Assembly: GCA_963720475.1 (NCBI GenBank)
Contig: OY970394.1
Coordinates: 2,046,001-2,110,000 of the forward strand
Direction of reading: 5' to 3'
DNA length: 64,000 nt
DNA from: G963720475 sp963720475
GTDB lineage: Bacteria > Actinomycetota > Thermoleophilia > Solirubrobacterales > Thermoleophilaceae
The notes beneath the pieces were generated by a model that saw nothing but the letters and a program-made list of their open reading frames with translations, had not been told where the DNA came from and made no database searches. Below are positions 48,910 to 57,484 of the stretch, piece after piece (the stretch's first letter is position 1; the number at the start of each line of letters is the position of its first letter). Made by a program: the position numbers and the translations under genes.

Positions 48910-49698
48910 CTACGCAGAGGGCTCGGTGAGCTTCGACTTCAGCCGCAGGACGGCTTTGGTGTGGAGCTGCGAGACACGCGACTCGGTCACACCGAGGACC
49001 TCGCCGATCTCCCGCAGGGTCAGGTTCTCGTAGTAGTAGAGAGCGATCACGAGGCGCTCGCGCTCGGGCAACAGCGTGACCGCATCGGCGAGGCGGTCAC
49101 GCGTCTCGGCCTGAACGAGGGCGCGCGAGGGGCTCGGTGCGGTCGGATCCTCGATCGTGTCGATCAGCGATACCTGGTCGCCGGAGGCGTCGGACACGGT
49201 CCACAGCTCGTCGAGTGCGACGACAGACGAGTTCGAGATCTGCAGGAGCGCTTCCTGGAAGTCGTCGAGCTCCCAGCCGAGCCCCTCGGCCATCTCCTCA
49301 TCGGACGGGGCGCGACGCAGCTCGTGCTCGAGCTTTGCGTTGCAGCGCTCGATCTGGCGCGCCTTCGTCCGCACCGAGCGCGGAACCCAGTCGAGCGAGC
49401 GCAGCTCGTCGATGATCGCGCCCTTGATCCGCGCGACCGCGAAGGTCTCGAACTTGATCTCACGCTCGAGGTCGAAGCGCTCGATCGCGGTGATCAGCCC
49501 GCCGAGCCCGTACGAGATCAGGTCGGCATCCTCGACGTGCGCCGGCAGACCGCTACCCATGCGGCCCGCCACATACTTGACCAGCGGCGAGTAGGCGACG
49601 ACGAGACGCTCGCGCGCGCGATCGTCGCCATCGTCTTTGTAGCGGCGCCAGAGGTCCTTTAGCTCGATCGCCTTGACGTTCGTGTCCAGTCCGTACAC
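48910..49698 (-). CDS. Sigma-28 family RNA polymerase sigma factor, WhiG/FliA type
   Basis: 262-residue group 3 sigma factor. Region 2: YSPLVKYVAGRMGSGLP, DLISYGLGGLITAIERFD and FETFAVARIKGAIIDELR followed by WVPRSVR, diagnostic for FliA/WhiG. Region 3 follows, then region 4: LPERERLVIALYYYENLTLR and EIGEVLGVTESRVSQLHTKA. WhiG controls sporulation in Streptomyces; FliA controls flagella and chemotaxis. No flagellar or anti-sigma FlgM-like gene lies in the window, so the regulon is open. Upstream 18 bases is a Xer recombinase gene on the same strand. Confidence 0.93.
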   Translation of the reverse strand: MYGLDTNVKAIELKDLWRRYKDDGDDRARERLVVAYSPLVKYVAGRMGSGLPAHVEDADLISYGLGGLITAIERFDLEREIKFETFAVARIKGAIIDELRSLDWVPRSVRTKARQIERCNAKLEHELRRAPSDEEMAEGLGWELDDFQEALLQISNSSVVALDELWTVSDASGDQVSLIDTIEDPTAPSPSRALVQAETRDRLADAVTLLPERERLVIALYYYENLTLREIGEVLGVTESRVSQLHTKAVLRLKSKLTEPSA

Positions 49699-49716
49699 CC
49701 CTCTGATTCACACGCG

Positions 49717-50634
49717 CTAGGCGCGCGGATGCGCCAGCCGGTACGCCTTGCGGAGCCTGCCCGACTCTACCCGAGTGTAGATCTGGGTCGTCGAGAGGGA
49801 CGCATGCCCGAGTAACTCCTGGATCGCGCGCAGATCTGCTCCGCCCTCCAAGAGGTGGGTCGCGAACGAATGCCGGAGCGTGTGCGGCGACACTCCCGCG
49901 CGCAGTCCTGCCCGCCTCAACCACAGCTCGAGCCGGCGGCGCACGTCCGAGGTCGACAGGCGCCGGCCCGTCTTCGAGAGGAAGAGGGCCGTCTCCTCGG
50001 GCGCTCCGCGAGCGAGCGCCCCGCGGGCCCGGTCGACGTAGCGCGCCAGAGCCCGCCAGGCGGGCTCGCCCGCGGGCACGACGCGCGTCTTTCCTCCCTT
50101 GCCCTCGACGCGAAGCTCCTCGGCGTCGGCGTCGAGGCTCTGGACGTCGAGATCGACGATCTCCTGCGCTCGCAGCCCGGCACCGTAGGCAAGCTCGAAC
50201 AGGGCGCGGTCGCGGAGCTCGAGTGGCGTGGTGCCGGGGATCGACTCCAGCAGGTCGCGTGCCTCGTCCGGGCGCAGCACCCCCGGGAGCTTCGAGTCGC
50301 GCTTCGGGCTCGCGACGAGATCACCCGGCGAGGTGTCGATCCGCCCCGTCTCGACGAGATAGCGGTAGAAGGCGCGCGTGGAGGCCAGCTTGCGCGCGAC
50401 CGTGGCGTGACTCACGCCACTTTCGGAGAGGGCCGCAGCGAAACCGCGCAGCTCGCGGTGGCCGATCACCTCGGCGGCGAGGCCGCGATCGGCCGCCCAG
50501 CGTGCGAGCCGCTCGACGTCTGCGCCGTAGGCGCCGCGCGTGCGCTCAGCCGTCCCGCGCGCGGCGAGATGGCGGTCGAACCCCGCCAGGAGGTCCGCCC
50601 ACTCGGGCGGTAACGCGACTTGCGCCTGAGACAT
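49717..50634 (-). CDS. Tyrosine recombinase XerC/XerD
   Basis: 305-residue tyrosine recombinase of the chromosome-dimer type. N-terminal SAM-like core-binding domain (FDRHLAARGTAERTRGAYGA, SHATVARKLASTRAFYRYL), then the catalytic domain with Arg in YGAGLRAQEIVDL, Lys in GKGGKTRVVP, HTLRHSFATHLL, LGHASLSTTQIYTRV with the nucleophile Tyr. Length and motifs fit housekeeping Xer rather than a phage integrase, and no attachment site or phage gene is near. C versus D cannot be decided. ATG 50634. Confidence 0.92.
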   Translation of the reverse strand: MSQAQVALPPEWADLLAGFDRHLAARGTAERTRGAYGADVERLARWAADRGLAAEVIGHRELRGFAAALSESGVSHATVARKLASTRAFYRYLVETGRIDTSPGDLVASPKRDSKLPGVLRPDEARDLLESIPGTTPLELRDRALFELAYGAGLRAQEIVDLDVQSLDADAEELRVEGKGGKTRVVPAGEPAWRALARYVDRARGALARGAPEETALFLSKTGRRLSTSDVRRRLELWLRRAGLRAGVSPHTLRHSFATHLLEGGADLRAIQELLGHASLSTTQIYTRVESGRLRKAYRLAHPRA

Positions 50635-50677
50635 CCCCCGTACTTCGACGCCGCGCCTGCGGCGCCTTTCGAATCGC

Positions 50678-51718
50678 TCAGCCGATATAGACCGGCGTTG
50701 CCACGTCAACCTTGTCGTAGAGCTCCTTGACGTCGTCGACGAGCATGCGGATGCAGCCGTGGGAGGCCTTCGTGCCGATCGACTGCGGCTGGTTCGTCCC
50801 GTGGATGCCCCTGCCGCCACCGATCCCCAGCCAGCGGGCGACGAGCGGGTTGTTCGGCGCGCCGCCCGGTATGACCTGGCCCGCGAGGTCGCCTGCCCAG
50901 GCGCTGTTCGGCACGTGCCAGGCTGGATCTACGGCCTTGTTCTCGACGGGGTAGACGCCCGGCGGGGTCTCGAAGCCCACTTGTCCGACCGCGATCGGGT
51001 AGGTCTTCTCCTCCTTCAGGTTGCGGTAGTAGCGCAGCTTGAAGTTCGAGCGGTCGATTGTGATGTAGGTCGGGTACTTCTCGGCCAGCTGGTCCTCGGT
51101 CACCTTCGGCTTCGTCGTCTTCATCCCCACTTCGACAGTGCGGTTGCCCTCCGGGTGTTCGATGCGCTTCACGATCGCGTCCTCGAGCTCCTCGGGGATC
51201 ACCTCAATCCCGTCCTTGCCGGGGCTGGTCGAGAGGCCCGCCGGGCTCGGCACGACGCTTGCGTCCTCGGCGGGCCGGTCGAGCTCGCGCTTCACGCGCC
51301 GGACGTGTCGCCGGATCGCGTCCTCGTTGTAGCTGACCCGCGCGGGAAGGTTCACGTCGAGGTCGGAGCCCGTGATGTTGCGCGCCGTGCGGGTGAAGAT
51401 GTTGCCCTCGCGGCTGCGCTTGATTGCCGAGTTGACCATCCCCTCGACGTCGGCGTCGAGCTCGGCCGTCTGGGAGGAGAGGCGGAACTGCTTCTTCTCG
51501 TGCTCGACGACGATCGGGCGGCGGTAGGGGTCGGCGATCTGCTCCTCGATCGCCGCGCGCGCCTCGTTCGCGTTCATCCCGCCGACGTCGACCCCGCCGA
51601 TCTTCACTCCGTCGGCGATCGTGTCGTCCTGGGACGCGTCGTAGGCGTAGACGGCGATCGAGCCGACGATTAGCAGCGCCAGCGCTGTCGCTAGCGCGAT
51701 GAAGGTCCTGTGTCGCAT
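50678..51718 (-). CDS. L,D-transpeptidase (YkuD domain) with peptidoglycan-binding domain
   Basis: 346-residue membrane-anchored enzyme forming 3-3 peptidoglycan cross-links or attaching proteins. N-terminal signal anchor (FIALATALALLIVGSIAVYA), a VanW/PG_binding_4-like domain (KIGGVDVGGMNANEARAAIE), a middle region, and the C-terminal YkuD domain with YITIDRSNFKLRYYRN, GVYPVENK, GIHGTNQPQSIG and SHGCIRML; Cys322 is the nucleophile and the His of IHGT completes the site. A likely promoter lies about 28-55 bases upstream. Downstream is the Xer gene, 43 bases away. Confidence 0.92.
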   Translation of the reverse strand: MRHRTFIALATALALLIVGSIAVYAYDASQDDTIADGVKIGGVDVGGMNANEARAAIEEQIADPYRRPIVVEHEKKQFRLSSQTAELDADVEGMVNSAIKRSREGNIFTRTARNITGSDLDVNLPARVSYNEDAIRRHVRRVKRELDRPAEDASVVPSPAGLSTSPGKDGIEVIPEELEDAIVKRIEHPEGNRTVEVGMKTTKPKVTEDQLAEKYPTYITIDRSNFKLRYYRNLKEEKTYPIAVGQVGFETPPGVYPVENKAVDPAWHVPNSAWAGDLAGQVIPGGAPNNPLVARWLGIGGGRGIHGTNQPQSIGTKASHGCIRMLVDDVKELYDKVDVATPVYIG

Positions 51719-51745
51719 TAAATGGGTCCCCGAGTGCTGTAGGTC

Positions 51746-51773
51746 AGTGTAAGGCGAGTCACGGCGGTCGCAA
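51746..51773 (-). promoter_or_regulatory. Putative promoter of the L,D-transpeptidase gene
   Basis: Leftward TTGCGA (51773-51768), 16-base spacer, TACACT (51751-51746). The predicted start of transcription is near 51739, giving a leader of about 20 bases. A further small inverted repeat GCAAT-CAGT-ATTGC lies at 51793-51806. Confidence 0.45.
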
Positions 51774-51824
51774 GGGCGAGCCTGTGGCCTGCAATCAGTA
51801 TTGCGAGTTACACCGCGAAATGGT

Positions 51825-52310
51825 TCACGTGACGCCCTGGCCGCTGCGGGCGCGGCGGCGCTCGAGCACGCCCTCCAGCGCAGCGATCAGCACCGGACGG
51901 GCGTCGCCGGACCGCTCGTAACCGAGGAGCGCTTCGAGGTCCTCGTCCTCGAGCGACCCGAGCAGCGAGATGACCTCTTCGACCTCGAGCTCGCCGTACT
52001 GCGCGACCCGCGGCGACCCGGCGGCCTCGGACTCAGCATCCCCCTCGAGCTCGATCGGCTCCGGCTCGGGCGCCGCTGGGCGCTCCTCCGCAGGGCGGGT
52101 GGCCGGGGCGTCGGTGCGCCGGGGAATCCCTGCCGTCTCCGCGTAGGCCTCGAGCAGGGAGCGCAGCTCGTGGACGTCGCGCGGGGAGAGGCGCGACTCG
52201 CGCCGGTCGCCGTCGCGCTTCACGTGCGGGCTCCAGCGCAGGAATTCCTCGACCTCCCGCTCGTAGCGGTACGGCTCGCGCGCGCCCTTGAGGATCGCGT
52301 TCAGGCGCAT
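51825..52310 (-). CDS. Conserved protein of unknown function in the acyltransferase-epimerase operon
   Basis: 161 residues. An N-terminal basic helical part (MRLNAILKGAREPYRYEREV) is followed by a charged middle, an acidic Pro-rich linker (APEPEPIELEGDAE), and a C-terminal helical domain (ELEVEEVISLLGSLEDEDLE, LLGYERSGDARPVLIAALEG). ATG 52310 is four bases after the epimerase stop with GGTGAG just before it; GTG 52331 is an alternative. The C-terminal helical domain resembles ones seen at the end of DNA-binding-like proteins of actinobacteria, but I cannot name it. Confidence 0.65.
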   Translation of the reverse strand: MRLNAILKGAREPYRYEREVEEFLRWSPHVKRDGDRRESRLSPRDVHELRSLLEAYAETAGIPRRTDAPATRPAEERPAAPEPEPIELEGDAESEAAGSPRVAQYGELEVEEVISLLGSLEDEDLEALLGYERSGDARPVLIAALEGVLERRRARSGQGVT

Positions 52311-52314
52311 GTGC

Positions 52315-53263
52315 TCACCCAGCTTCAGCACGCGCCTCCCGCGTCGTGTAGTTGTAGTCGAACCCCGTCGCCTTCAGCTTGCGGTTGTCGATCCCGCGCC
52401 CGAAGCGGAGCTGGTTGATCATTTCGGGCGGTATCTGGACGCCGAAGCGGCGCATCGCGGTAGCGGCCGTCCCCGTTCCCCACGGCGGCAGCACGGGCAA
52501 CCAGTACTTGCCGAGCAGCGAGACGACCTCGGTGAACGCGAGCACGCCGTCGGCGCCGACGTTGAAGATCCCCGGCAGGTCGTGATCGGTGACGTGCTGG
52601 AGCGCCGCGACGACATCGTCCACCTGGGCGAACTGGTAGCGCGGGTCGAAGCCGAGGATCGTCGGGACGGCGGGAAGCTCGAACAGTCCGATATGTGACG
52701 TGCGGACGTCGGGTCCGACCACGTTCGCGCAGCGCAGCACGGTGACCGTGACGTCGCGGTTCTTGTCGGCGAAGTCGGCGACCGAAGCCTCGGCTTCGAC
52801 GATGTCGCGCTCGATCGGCGTCGACGGAGCGTGCGGCCGGCGCATGCTCTCGGTGAAGAACGCCGGGTCGTCCTGCTCGGAGCCGTAGTAGTGCGCGCGA
52901 CGACTTGAAGACGTACTTGCGCACCGTCGAGTCGGGCCCGCCGCAGGCGGCGAGGATGTTCATCGTCCCGATGACGTTGTTCTCGTGCGCCTTGCCGGGT
53001 GTCGTCGTCGTCGAGTCCACGACGAGGCGCGTGTCCACGACCGTGTCGATCTCCGCCGACTCCACGAGCCGGCGGATCAGAGCGTGCTGCGCGCTGACGC
53101 GGACGAACTCGGTGCGCTCGAGCTCGCGCGTCGGGTCCTTGTCGTCCACGCCGATGATGGCCTCGATCGTCGGATCGCGCTCGAGGGTCTGGGCGAGGCG
53201 GCCGCCCCAGTAGGTCGAGAGGCCCGTGACGAGCACGCGCCGCGACTGCACCTCAGCGCTCAT
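52315..53263 (-). CDS. NAD-dependent epimerase/dehydratase family protein, one frameshift
   Basis: Extended short-chain dehydrogenase fold, 315 residues after removing one base near 52892-52900 (a CGCGCG run). N-terminal NAD loop is VLVTGLSTYWGGRLAQTLE, an atypical variant of GxxGxxG. It continues with NVIGTMNILAACGG and KYVFKSSAHYYGSE, where the Tyr-x-x-x-Lys pair of the usual active site is not conserved, then VLRCANVVGP and GVQIPPEMINQLRFGRG. The atypical nucleotide loop and lost YxxxK suggest a binding rather than catalytic role, or an unusual substrate. ATG overlaps the acyltransferase stop (ATGA). Confidence 0.8.
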
Positions 53264-54168
53264 CCGAACCAGACCGAGCTGCGCTGCTCGAGCATGTCGA
53301 AGACGTTCTCCTGGATCCGCGCCCGGACCTCGTGGGCGACCGTCTGGACGAGCGCCTTGTCGCGGTGGAGGCCCTCCTGGTCGAACTCGATCGGTTCGAG
53401 GAAGCGGAGCTTGAACTTCGCCGGCAGGTAGCCGAGCATCCCGAGCGGCCCGAAGTGCGGGAAAGTCGGCGTGATCGGGAAATACAGCAGCCCGGTCACC
53501 CGCTGGAGGACGCTGACCTGCGCGAAGATCGGTGCCGCCTCCTCCGCCCCGACGACGCAGACCGGGACGATCGGGGTGCGCGCCCGCATCGCGGCCTCGA
53601 CGAAGCCTCCGCGGCCGAAACGGCGCAGCTTGTAGCGGTTGCGGTAGAGCTTCTCGGTCCCCTTGCGGCCCTCGGGGAACACGAGCACCAGCTGCTGCTC
53701 GTCGTGGAGCAGACGGTGCACGTTGGCCGGGTGGGCCGCGACACAGCCGATCTTCGGGATCAGCATCGAGAAGCCCGGGTAGCCCTTGAAGAAGTGCTCG
53801 ACCGTGATGTTCAGCGGGCGCGGGTGCGGATGCTCCTCGCGGATGCCCTTGGCGATCATCGCCGCGTCGGGAGGCAGCGCGCCGGAATGGTTCGACACGA
53901 GCAGCGCGCCGCCACTCGCCGGGACGTTCTCGATCCCCTCGACCTCGCAGCGGAACCAGTAGCGGTAGAAGAAGTCGAGCAGCGTGCGGTCGAAGACCCC
54001 CTCGACGCGCTCCGAGCGGCCCCAGTCGGTCAGCCCGCGCTCGGGCTCGACTCCGGGTAGGTAGCGGCGCAGGTCGTCGTCGCGGCGCGCGAGCGAGCTA
54101 TCGCCCTCGCTCGGCTGGACCTCGTGCTCGTCGGTGTCGAGCCGCAGGCTCGTGCGCTCCGGTGCCAT
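53260..54168 (-). CDS. Lysophospholipid acyltransferase family protein (PlsC-like)
   Basis: 302-residue glycerolipid acyltransferase-like protein. Acyltransferase motifs: VSNHSGALPPDAAMIA (the NHSG...D variant of NHxxxxD), an internal FSMLIPKIGCVAAHPAN, LVFPEGRKGTEKLYRN as the FPEGT motif, and TPIVPVCVVGAEE. Membrane association through the hydrophobic stretch is likely. The first 60 residues are polar and specific to this group. Actinobacterial members of this type often stand next to an atypical epimerase, as here; lipid or glycolipid assembly is an inference. ATG 54168, with a GTG one codon before. Confidence 0.85.
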   Translation of the reverse strand: MAPERTSLRLDTDEHEVQPSEGDSSLARRDDDLRRYLPGVEPERGLTDWGRSERVEGVFDRTLLDFFYRYWFRCEVEGIENVPASGGALLVSNHSGALPPDAAMIAKGIREEHPHPRPLNITVEHFFKGYPGFSMLIPKIGCVAAHPANVHRLLHDEQQLVLVFPEGRKGTEKLYRNRYKLRRFGRGGFVEAAMRARTPIVPVCVVGAEEAAPIFAQVSVLQRVTGLLYFPITPTFPHFGPLGMLGYLPAKFKLRFLEPIEFDQEGLHRDKALVQTVAHEVRARIQENVFDMLEQRSSVWFG

Positions 54169-54251
54169 CACGGCGATTCTCCCACGCGGGCGCTTGCGGA
54201 GGTAACCGCGCGGTAAAGCCGCTCCGTTGCGCTGGATACGATGCGCGGCCG

Positions 54252-54968
54252 ATGCGGTCCAAGGAGCAGATTCGAAGGGACATCTGGCGTGCGATGGATC
54301 GCGAGGGGGTGTCGCGGTTTCCCGGCGCGGAGGGGCGGATCCCGAACTTCGCCGGAGCGAAGGCCGCGGCCGAGCGGCTCGCCAAGCACTCCGCCTGGCT
54401 GAGCGCCGAGACGATCAAGGCGAACCCCGACTCTCCGCAGACACACGCGCGCCGGTTGGCGCTGGCGCAGGGGAAGACGCTCGTGATGGCGGTGCCGAAG
54501 CTGCGCGCCGAGCATCCCTTCCGGCTGCTCGATCCGAAGCGGCTCGACGAGGACGCGCTGCGCGAGGCGGCGACGATCAAGGGTGCGCTGCGCCATGGGA
54601 GGGTGATCGACCTCGACGAGGTGCCGGAGCTCGACTTCATCCTCACCGGCTCGGTCGCCGTCAACCTCAAGGGCGCCCGGATCGGCAAGGGCGGCGGTTT
54701 CCTCGACCTCGAGTACGGGCTGCTGGCGGAGGCCGGCAAGGTGGATCGCGCGACGGTGGTCGCGACGACGATCCACCCGATCCAGGTCGTGCGCGAGAAC
54801 ATGCTCGTGACCGCCCACGACATCCCGATCGACGTGATCGCCACCCCGAACGCCGTGATCGACGTCGAGCGCGCCTACGATCGCCCGTCCGGAATCCTCT
54901 GGGACCACCTCCAGCCGCCCCAGATCCACGAGATCCCCTTGTTGGAGCGTTGGGGGTACGCGGCTTAG
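54252..54968 (+). CDS. 5-formyltetrahydrofolate cyclo-ligase-like (MTHFS domain) protein
   Basis: 238 residues. It matches the family of MTHFS-domain proteins that resemble 5-formyl-THF cyclo-ligase: SKEQIRRDIWRAMDREGVSR, KTLVMAVPKLRAEHPFRLLD, VPELDFILTGSVAVNLKGAR, GKGGGFLDLEYGLLAEAG and TIHPIQVVRENMLVTAHDIP. The GxGGGxxD loop typical of the ligase is present. The protein is longer than YgfA and belongs to a less studied branch, so activity is uncertain. ATG 54252. Its TAG stop overlaps that of the convergent HAD gene. Confidence 0.8.
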   Translation: MRSKEQIRRDIWRAMDREGVSRFPGAEGRIPNFAGAKAAAERLAKHSAWLSAETIKANPDSPQTHARRLALAQGKTLVMAVPKLRAEHPFRLLDPKRLDEDALREAATIKGALRHGRVIDLDEVPELDFILTGSVAVNLKGARIGKGGGFLDLEYGLLAEAGKVDRATVVATTIHPIQVVRENMLVTAHDIPIDVIATPNAVIDVERAYDRPSGILWDHLQPPQIHEIPLLERWGYAA

Positions 54969-55529
54969 CCGACGGGCTCGAGCAGCGGCCGTAGCGCCTC
55001 GCGCAGGCCGGCCCAGTCGTCGGCGCCGATCACGCTGTCGTCGGTTGCGAGCTCGCGATTCCAGGGGTGGACGATCGTGGCGCAGGCGATCCCCTCGTCG
55101 CGCGCGCGGGCGAGGTTTACCGGGCTGTCGTCCACGAGCAGGTCGATCTCCAAGCTCGACGCAGCGGGTGATCTTGTCGAACGAGCAGTGGAGGTCGTCG
55201 TAGGGCATCTCGATCCGCTCCAGCCATTGCTCGGTCGCCGCGCGGGTCTGGTCGCGGCGATGGCTGGTGATGTGGATCCAGTGCCCGGCCGCGTGCCACG
55301 CCCGCACCGTCTCGACGGCATCGGGATAGGGCTCGGCGCCGAGGATGTTCTCGTCGGAATGGGTCTCCTCGACACAGGCGATCAGCTGCTCACGCTCGAG
55401 CGTGGTGATGCCCCACGTGACCTGCTCGGCGTACGGCAGCTCCACGCCGTAGCGGTCGAGCGCGATCTGCTCGAGCAGGCCCCAGTAGTGGTGCAGCGTC
55501 GAGTCGATGTCGAGGGCGATCCGGGCCAT
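54965..55529 (-). CDS. HAD-family hydrolase, 5'(3')-nucleotidase-like, one frameshift
   Basis: 187 residues after removing one base near 55149-55152. Motif I reads ALDIDSTLHHYW (DxDxT), motif II is ITSHRRDQTRAA with Ser, motif III Lys in FDKITRC, and after the shift motif IV is DLLVDDSPVNLARARDEG. These are the marks of an active HAD phosphatase of the deoxyribonucleotidase/NagD-like size. Substrate unknown. Divergent from the alpha/beta hydrolase by 22 bases. Confidence 0.83.
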
Positions 55530-55551
55530 GGCTCGATACGGTACGCGAGCG

Positions 55552-56568
55552 ATGGCTACCGCCGAGCGGAAGCAACTGCCGCTGCCGAAGAAGCACGCGG
55601 TCCCGGCCCGCCCCTCGCAGGCGCGCCGCGCCGGCGACGACTACGGCTGCACCGCCCAACCCGATTGGCGCGAGGTCGACTGGCCGGCCCAGCTCAACTG
55701 GATCGAGATCGAAGGGCGAAAGGTCAACTATGTCGACATGGGCTCGGGCGCCGGCCCGCCCGTGGTCTTCATCCACGGCCTCTCCGGGCAGTGGCAGAAC
55801 TGGCTCGAGAACATCCCGCGCGCGGCCCAGGAGCGGCGCGTGATCGCGATGGACCTGCCCGGATTCGGCTACTCAGAGGACCCCGTCGAGCAGATCACGA
55901 TTCCCGGCTATGCGCGCTGTGTCGAGGAGCTTTGCGAGCGCCTCGATCTTGGCAGCGTGGCGGTGGTCGGGAACTCGATGGGCGGCTTCATCGCAGCCGA
56001 GATGGCGATCCGATTCCCGGGACGAGTCGAGCGCCTGATGCTGTGCTCGCCCGCCGGCGTCTCGAGCGCCCAGGTCCGTGAGCGACCAGTCATGACGATG
56101 GCGAGGATCGCGGGAATCAGCGCGAGCACGCAGGTGGCGCCGACGAAGCTGATCTCGAAGCGCCCTGGCCTCCGCCATCTCATCCTCGCGCTGGTCGCGC
56201 GGCACCCGAGCCGACTGAAGTCCGACCTCACCTGGCACGGACTCGTCAGCGGCGCAGGCAAGCCGGCCTTCGTCCCCGCGCTCGGAGCCTGCCTCAACTA
56301 CGACTTCCGCGAGCGCCTCGGCGAGATCGGCTGCCCGACGCTGCTGATCTGGGGGCGCAACGACGCGATCATCCCCGTCGAGGACGCCGAGCTGTTCGAG
56401 CGCCTAGTGCCCGGGCTGAGGACCGTCATCCTCAAAGACACGGGGCATGTCGCGATGGTCGAGCGTCCCGAGGTGTTCAACGGGTTGCTGATGGACTTCG
56501 TCGCCGAGAAGGCCGGCGAGTCGACGACGCCGGACGAGAAGCCGGAGCCAGAGGTCGAAGCCGCCTAG
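55552..56568 (+). CDS. Alpha/beta hydrolase
   Basis: 338-residue hydrolase. It shows VVFIHGLSGQWQNWLENIPR (oxyanion region), MDLPGFGYSEDP, nucleophile Ser in VVGNSMGGFIAAEMA, Asp in LLIWGRNDAIIPVEDAELF and His in DTGHVAMVERPEVF: a complete triad. The N-terminal 40 residues are basic and unstructured. The acid-rich C-terminus (EKPEPEVEAA) is a tail. Substrate unknown; similar proteins include epoxide hydrolases and C-C hydrolases. ATG 55552 starts within the gap to the HAD gene. Followed by a crotonase gene 11 bases later, so the two are probably an operon. Confidence 0.88.
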   Translation: MATAERKQLPLPKKHAVPARPSQARRAGDDYGCTAQPDWREVDWPAQLNWIEIEGRKVNYVDMGSGAGPPVVFIHGLSGQWQNWLENIPRAAQERRVIAMDLPGFGYSEDPVEQITIPGYARCVEELCERLDLGSVAVVGNSMGGFIAAEMAIRFPGRVERLMLCSPAGVSSAQVRERPVMTMARIAGISASTQVAPTKLISKRPGLRHLILALVARHPSRLKSDLTWHGLVSGAGKPAFVPALGACLNYDFRERLGEIGCPTLLIWGRNDAIIPVEDAELFERLVPGLRTVILKDTGHVAMVERPEVFNGLLMDFVAEKAGESTTPDEKPEPEVEAA

Positions 56569-56578
56569 CGCTCGAGTA

Positions 56579-57484
56579 GTGAGCAGCGATACGACGTTCG
56601 AGACGATTCTCTACGCGACCGACGGCGCGGTCGCGACTGTCACGCTGAACCGTCCCGAGCAGCTCAACACGATCGTTCCTCCGATGCCCGACGAGGTCGA
56701 GGCTGCGGTGGGGCTCGCCATCCGCGACGCGGAGGTCAAGGTGATTGTCGTTCGCGGCGCGGGGCGGTCGTTCTGCGCGGGCTACGACTTCGGCGGCGGC
56801 TTCCAACATTGGGCTGAGCACGTCAACACGGACGGTCGCTGGGACCCGGGCAAGGACTTCGCGGGCGCGACGGCACCCGAGGTGGCGCCGACGCAGAAGT
56901 TCATGAGCGTCTGGCGGTCTCCGAAGCCGGTCATCGCCCAGGTGCACGGCTGGTGCGTCGGCGGGGGGAGCGACTTCGCGCTGTGCGCCGACCTGGTCGT
57001 CGCCTCTGAGGACGCCCAGATCGGCACACCGTATTCGCGTATGTGGGGCGCGTATCTCTCTGGCATGTGGATCTACCGGCTCGGGCTCGCGCGAACGAAA
57101 TTCCATGCGCTGACGGGCCGACCGCTCTCGGGACGCGAGGCCGCCGACGTCGAGCTGGTCAATAGCGCCGTACCGTTCGCGGAGCTCGAGCAGACGGTCG
57201 CAGCGCTCGCGTTGGAGCTCGCCGCGATTCCCGCATCGCAGCTGGCGGCGATGAAGCTCGTCGTCAACCAGGCATACGAGAACATGGGCCTCGGTGCGAT
57301 CCAAGCGCTCGGACCGGTCCTCGACGGGCTGATGCGCAATACGCCTGACGCGTTGCGCTTCATCGAGCTCGCGGAACGCGAAGGGGTGCGAGCCGCCGTT
57401 GCCGAGCGGGACGGACCGTTCGCCGACTACAGCCAGGCGCCGCCCGAGGGTAGGCCGGACCCGACCAACGTGATCGAGCCTTAG
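56579..57484 (+). CDS. Enoyl-CoA hydratase/isomerase family protein
   Basis: 301-residue crotonase-fold enzyme. CoA-binding and oxyanion residues: FCAGYDFGGG and HGWCVGGGSDFALCADLVVA. The first catalytic Glu of classical enoyl-CoA hydratase is not evident at the usual site, and an Asp-rich alternative is seen (ASEDAQIGTPYSRMWGAYLS), so isomerase or hydrolase activity is possible. The start is GTG 56579. Substrate cannot be told. Stop overlaps the ilvD stop on the other strand. Confidence 0.88.
   Translation: MSSDTTFETILYATDGAVATVTLNRPEQLNTIVPPMPDEVEAAVGLAIRDAEVKVIVVRGAGRSFCAGYDFGGGFQHWAEHVNTDGRWDPGKDFAGATAPEVAPTQKFMSVWRSPKPVIAQVHGWCVGGGSDFALCADLVVASEDAQIGTPYSRMWGAYLSGMWIYRLGLARTKFHALTGRPLSGREAADVELVNSAVPFAELEQTVAALALELAAIPASQLAAMKLVVNQAYENMGLGAIQALGPVLDGLMRNTPDALRFIELAEREGVRAAVAERDGPFADYSQAPPEGRPDPTNVIEP

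Noticed and set aside
49717..50634. Tyrosine recombinase as a mark of a mobile element
   Set aside because: Length, motifs and neighbours are those of housekeeping XerC/D; no tRNA-proximal attachment repeats or phage genes were seen.
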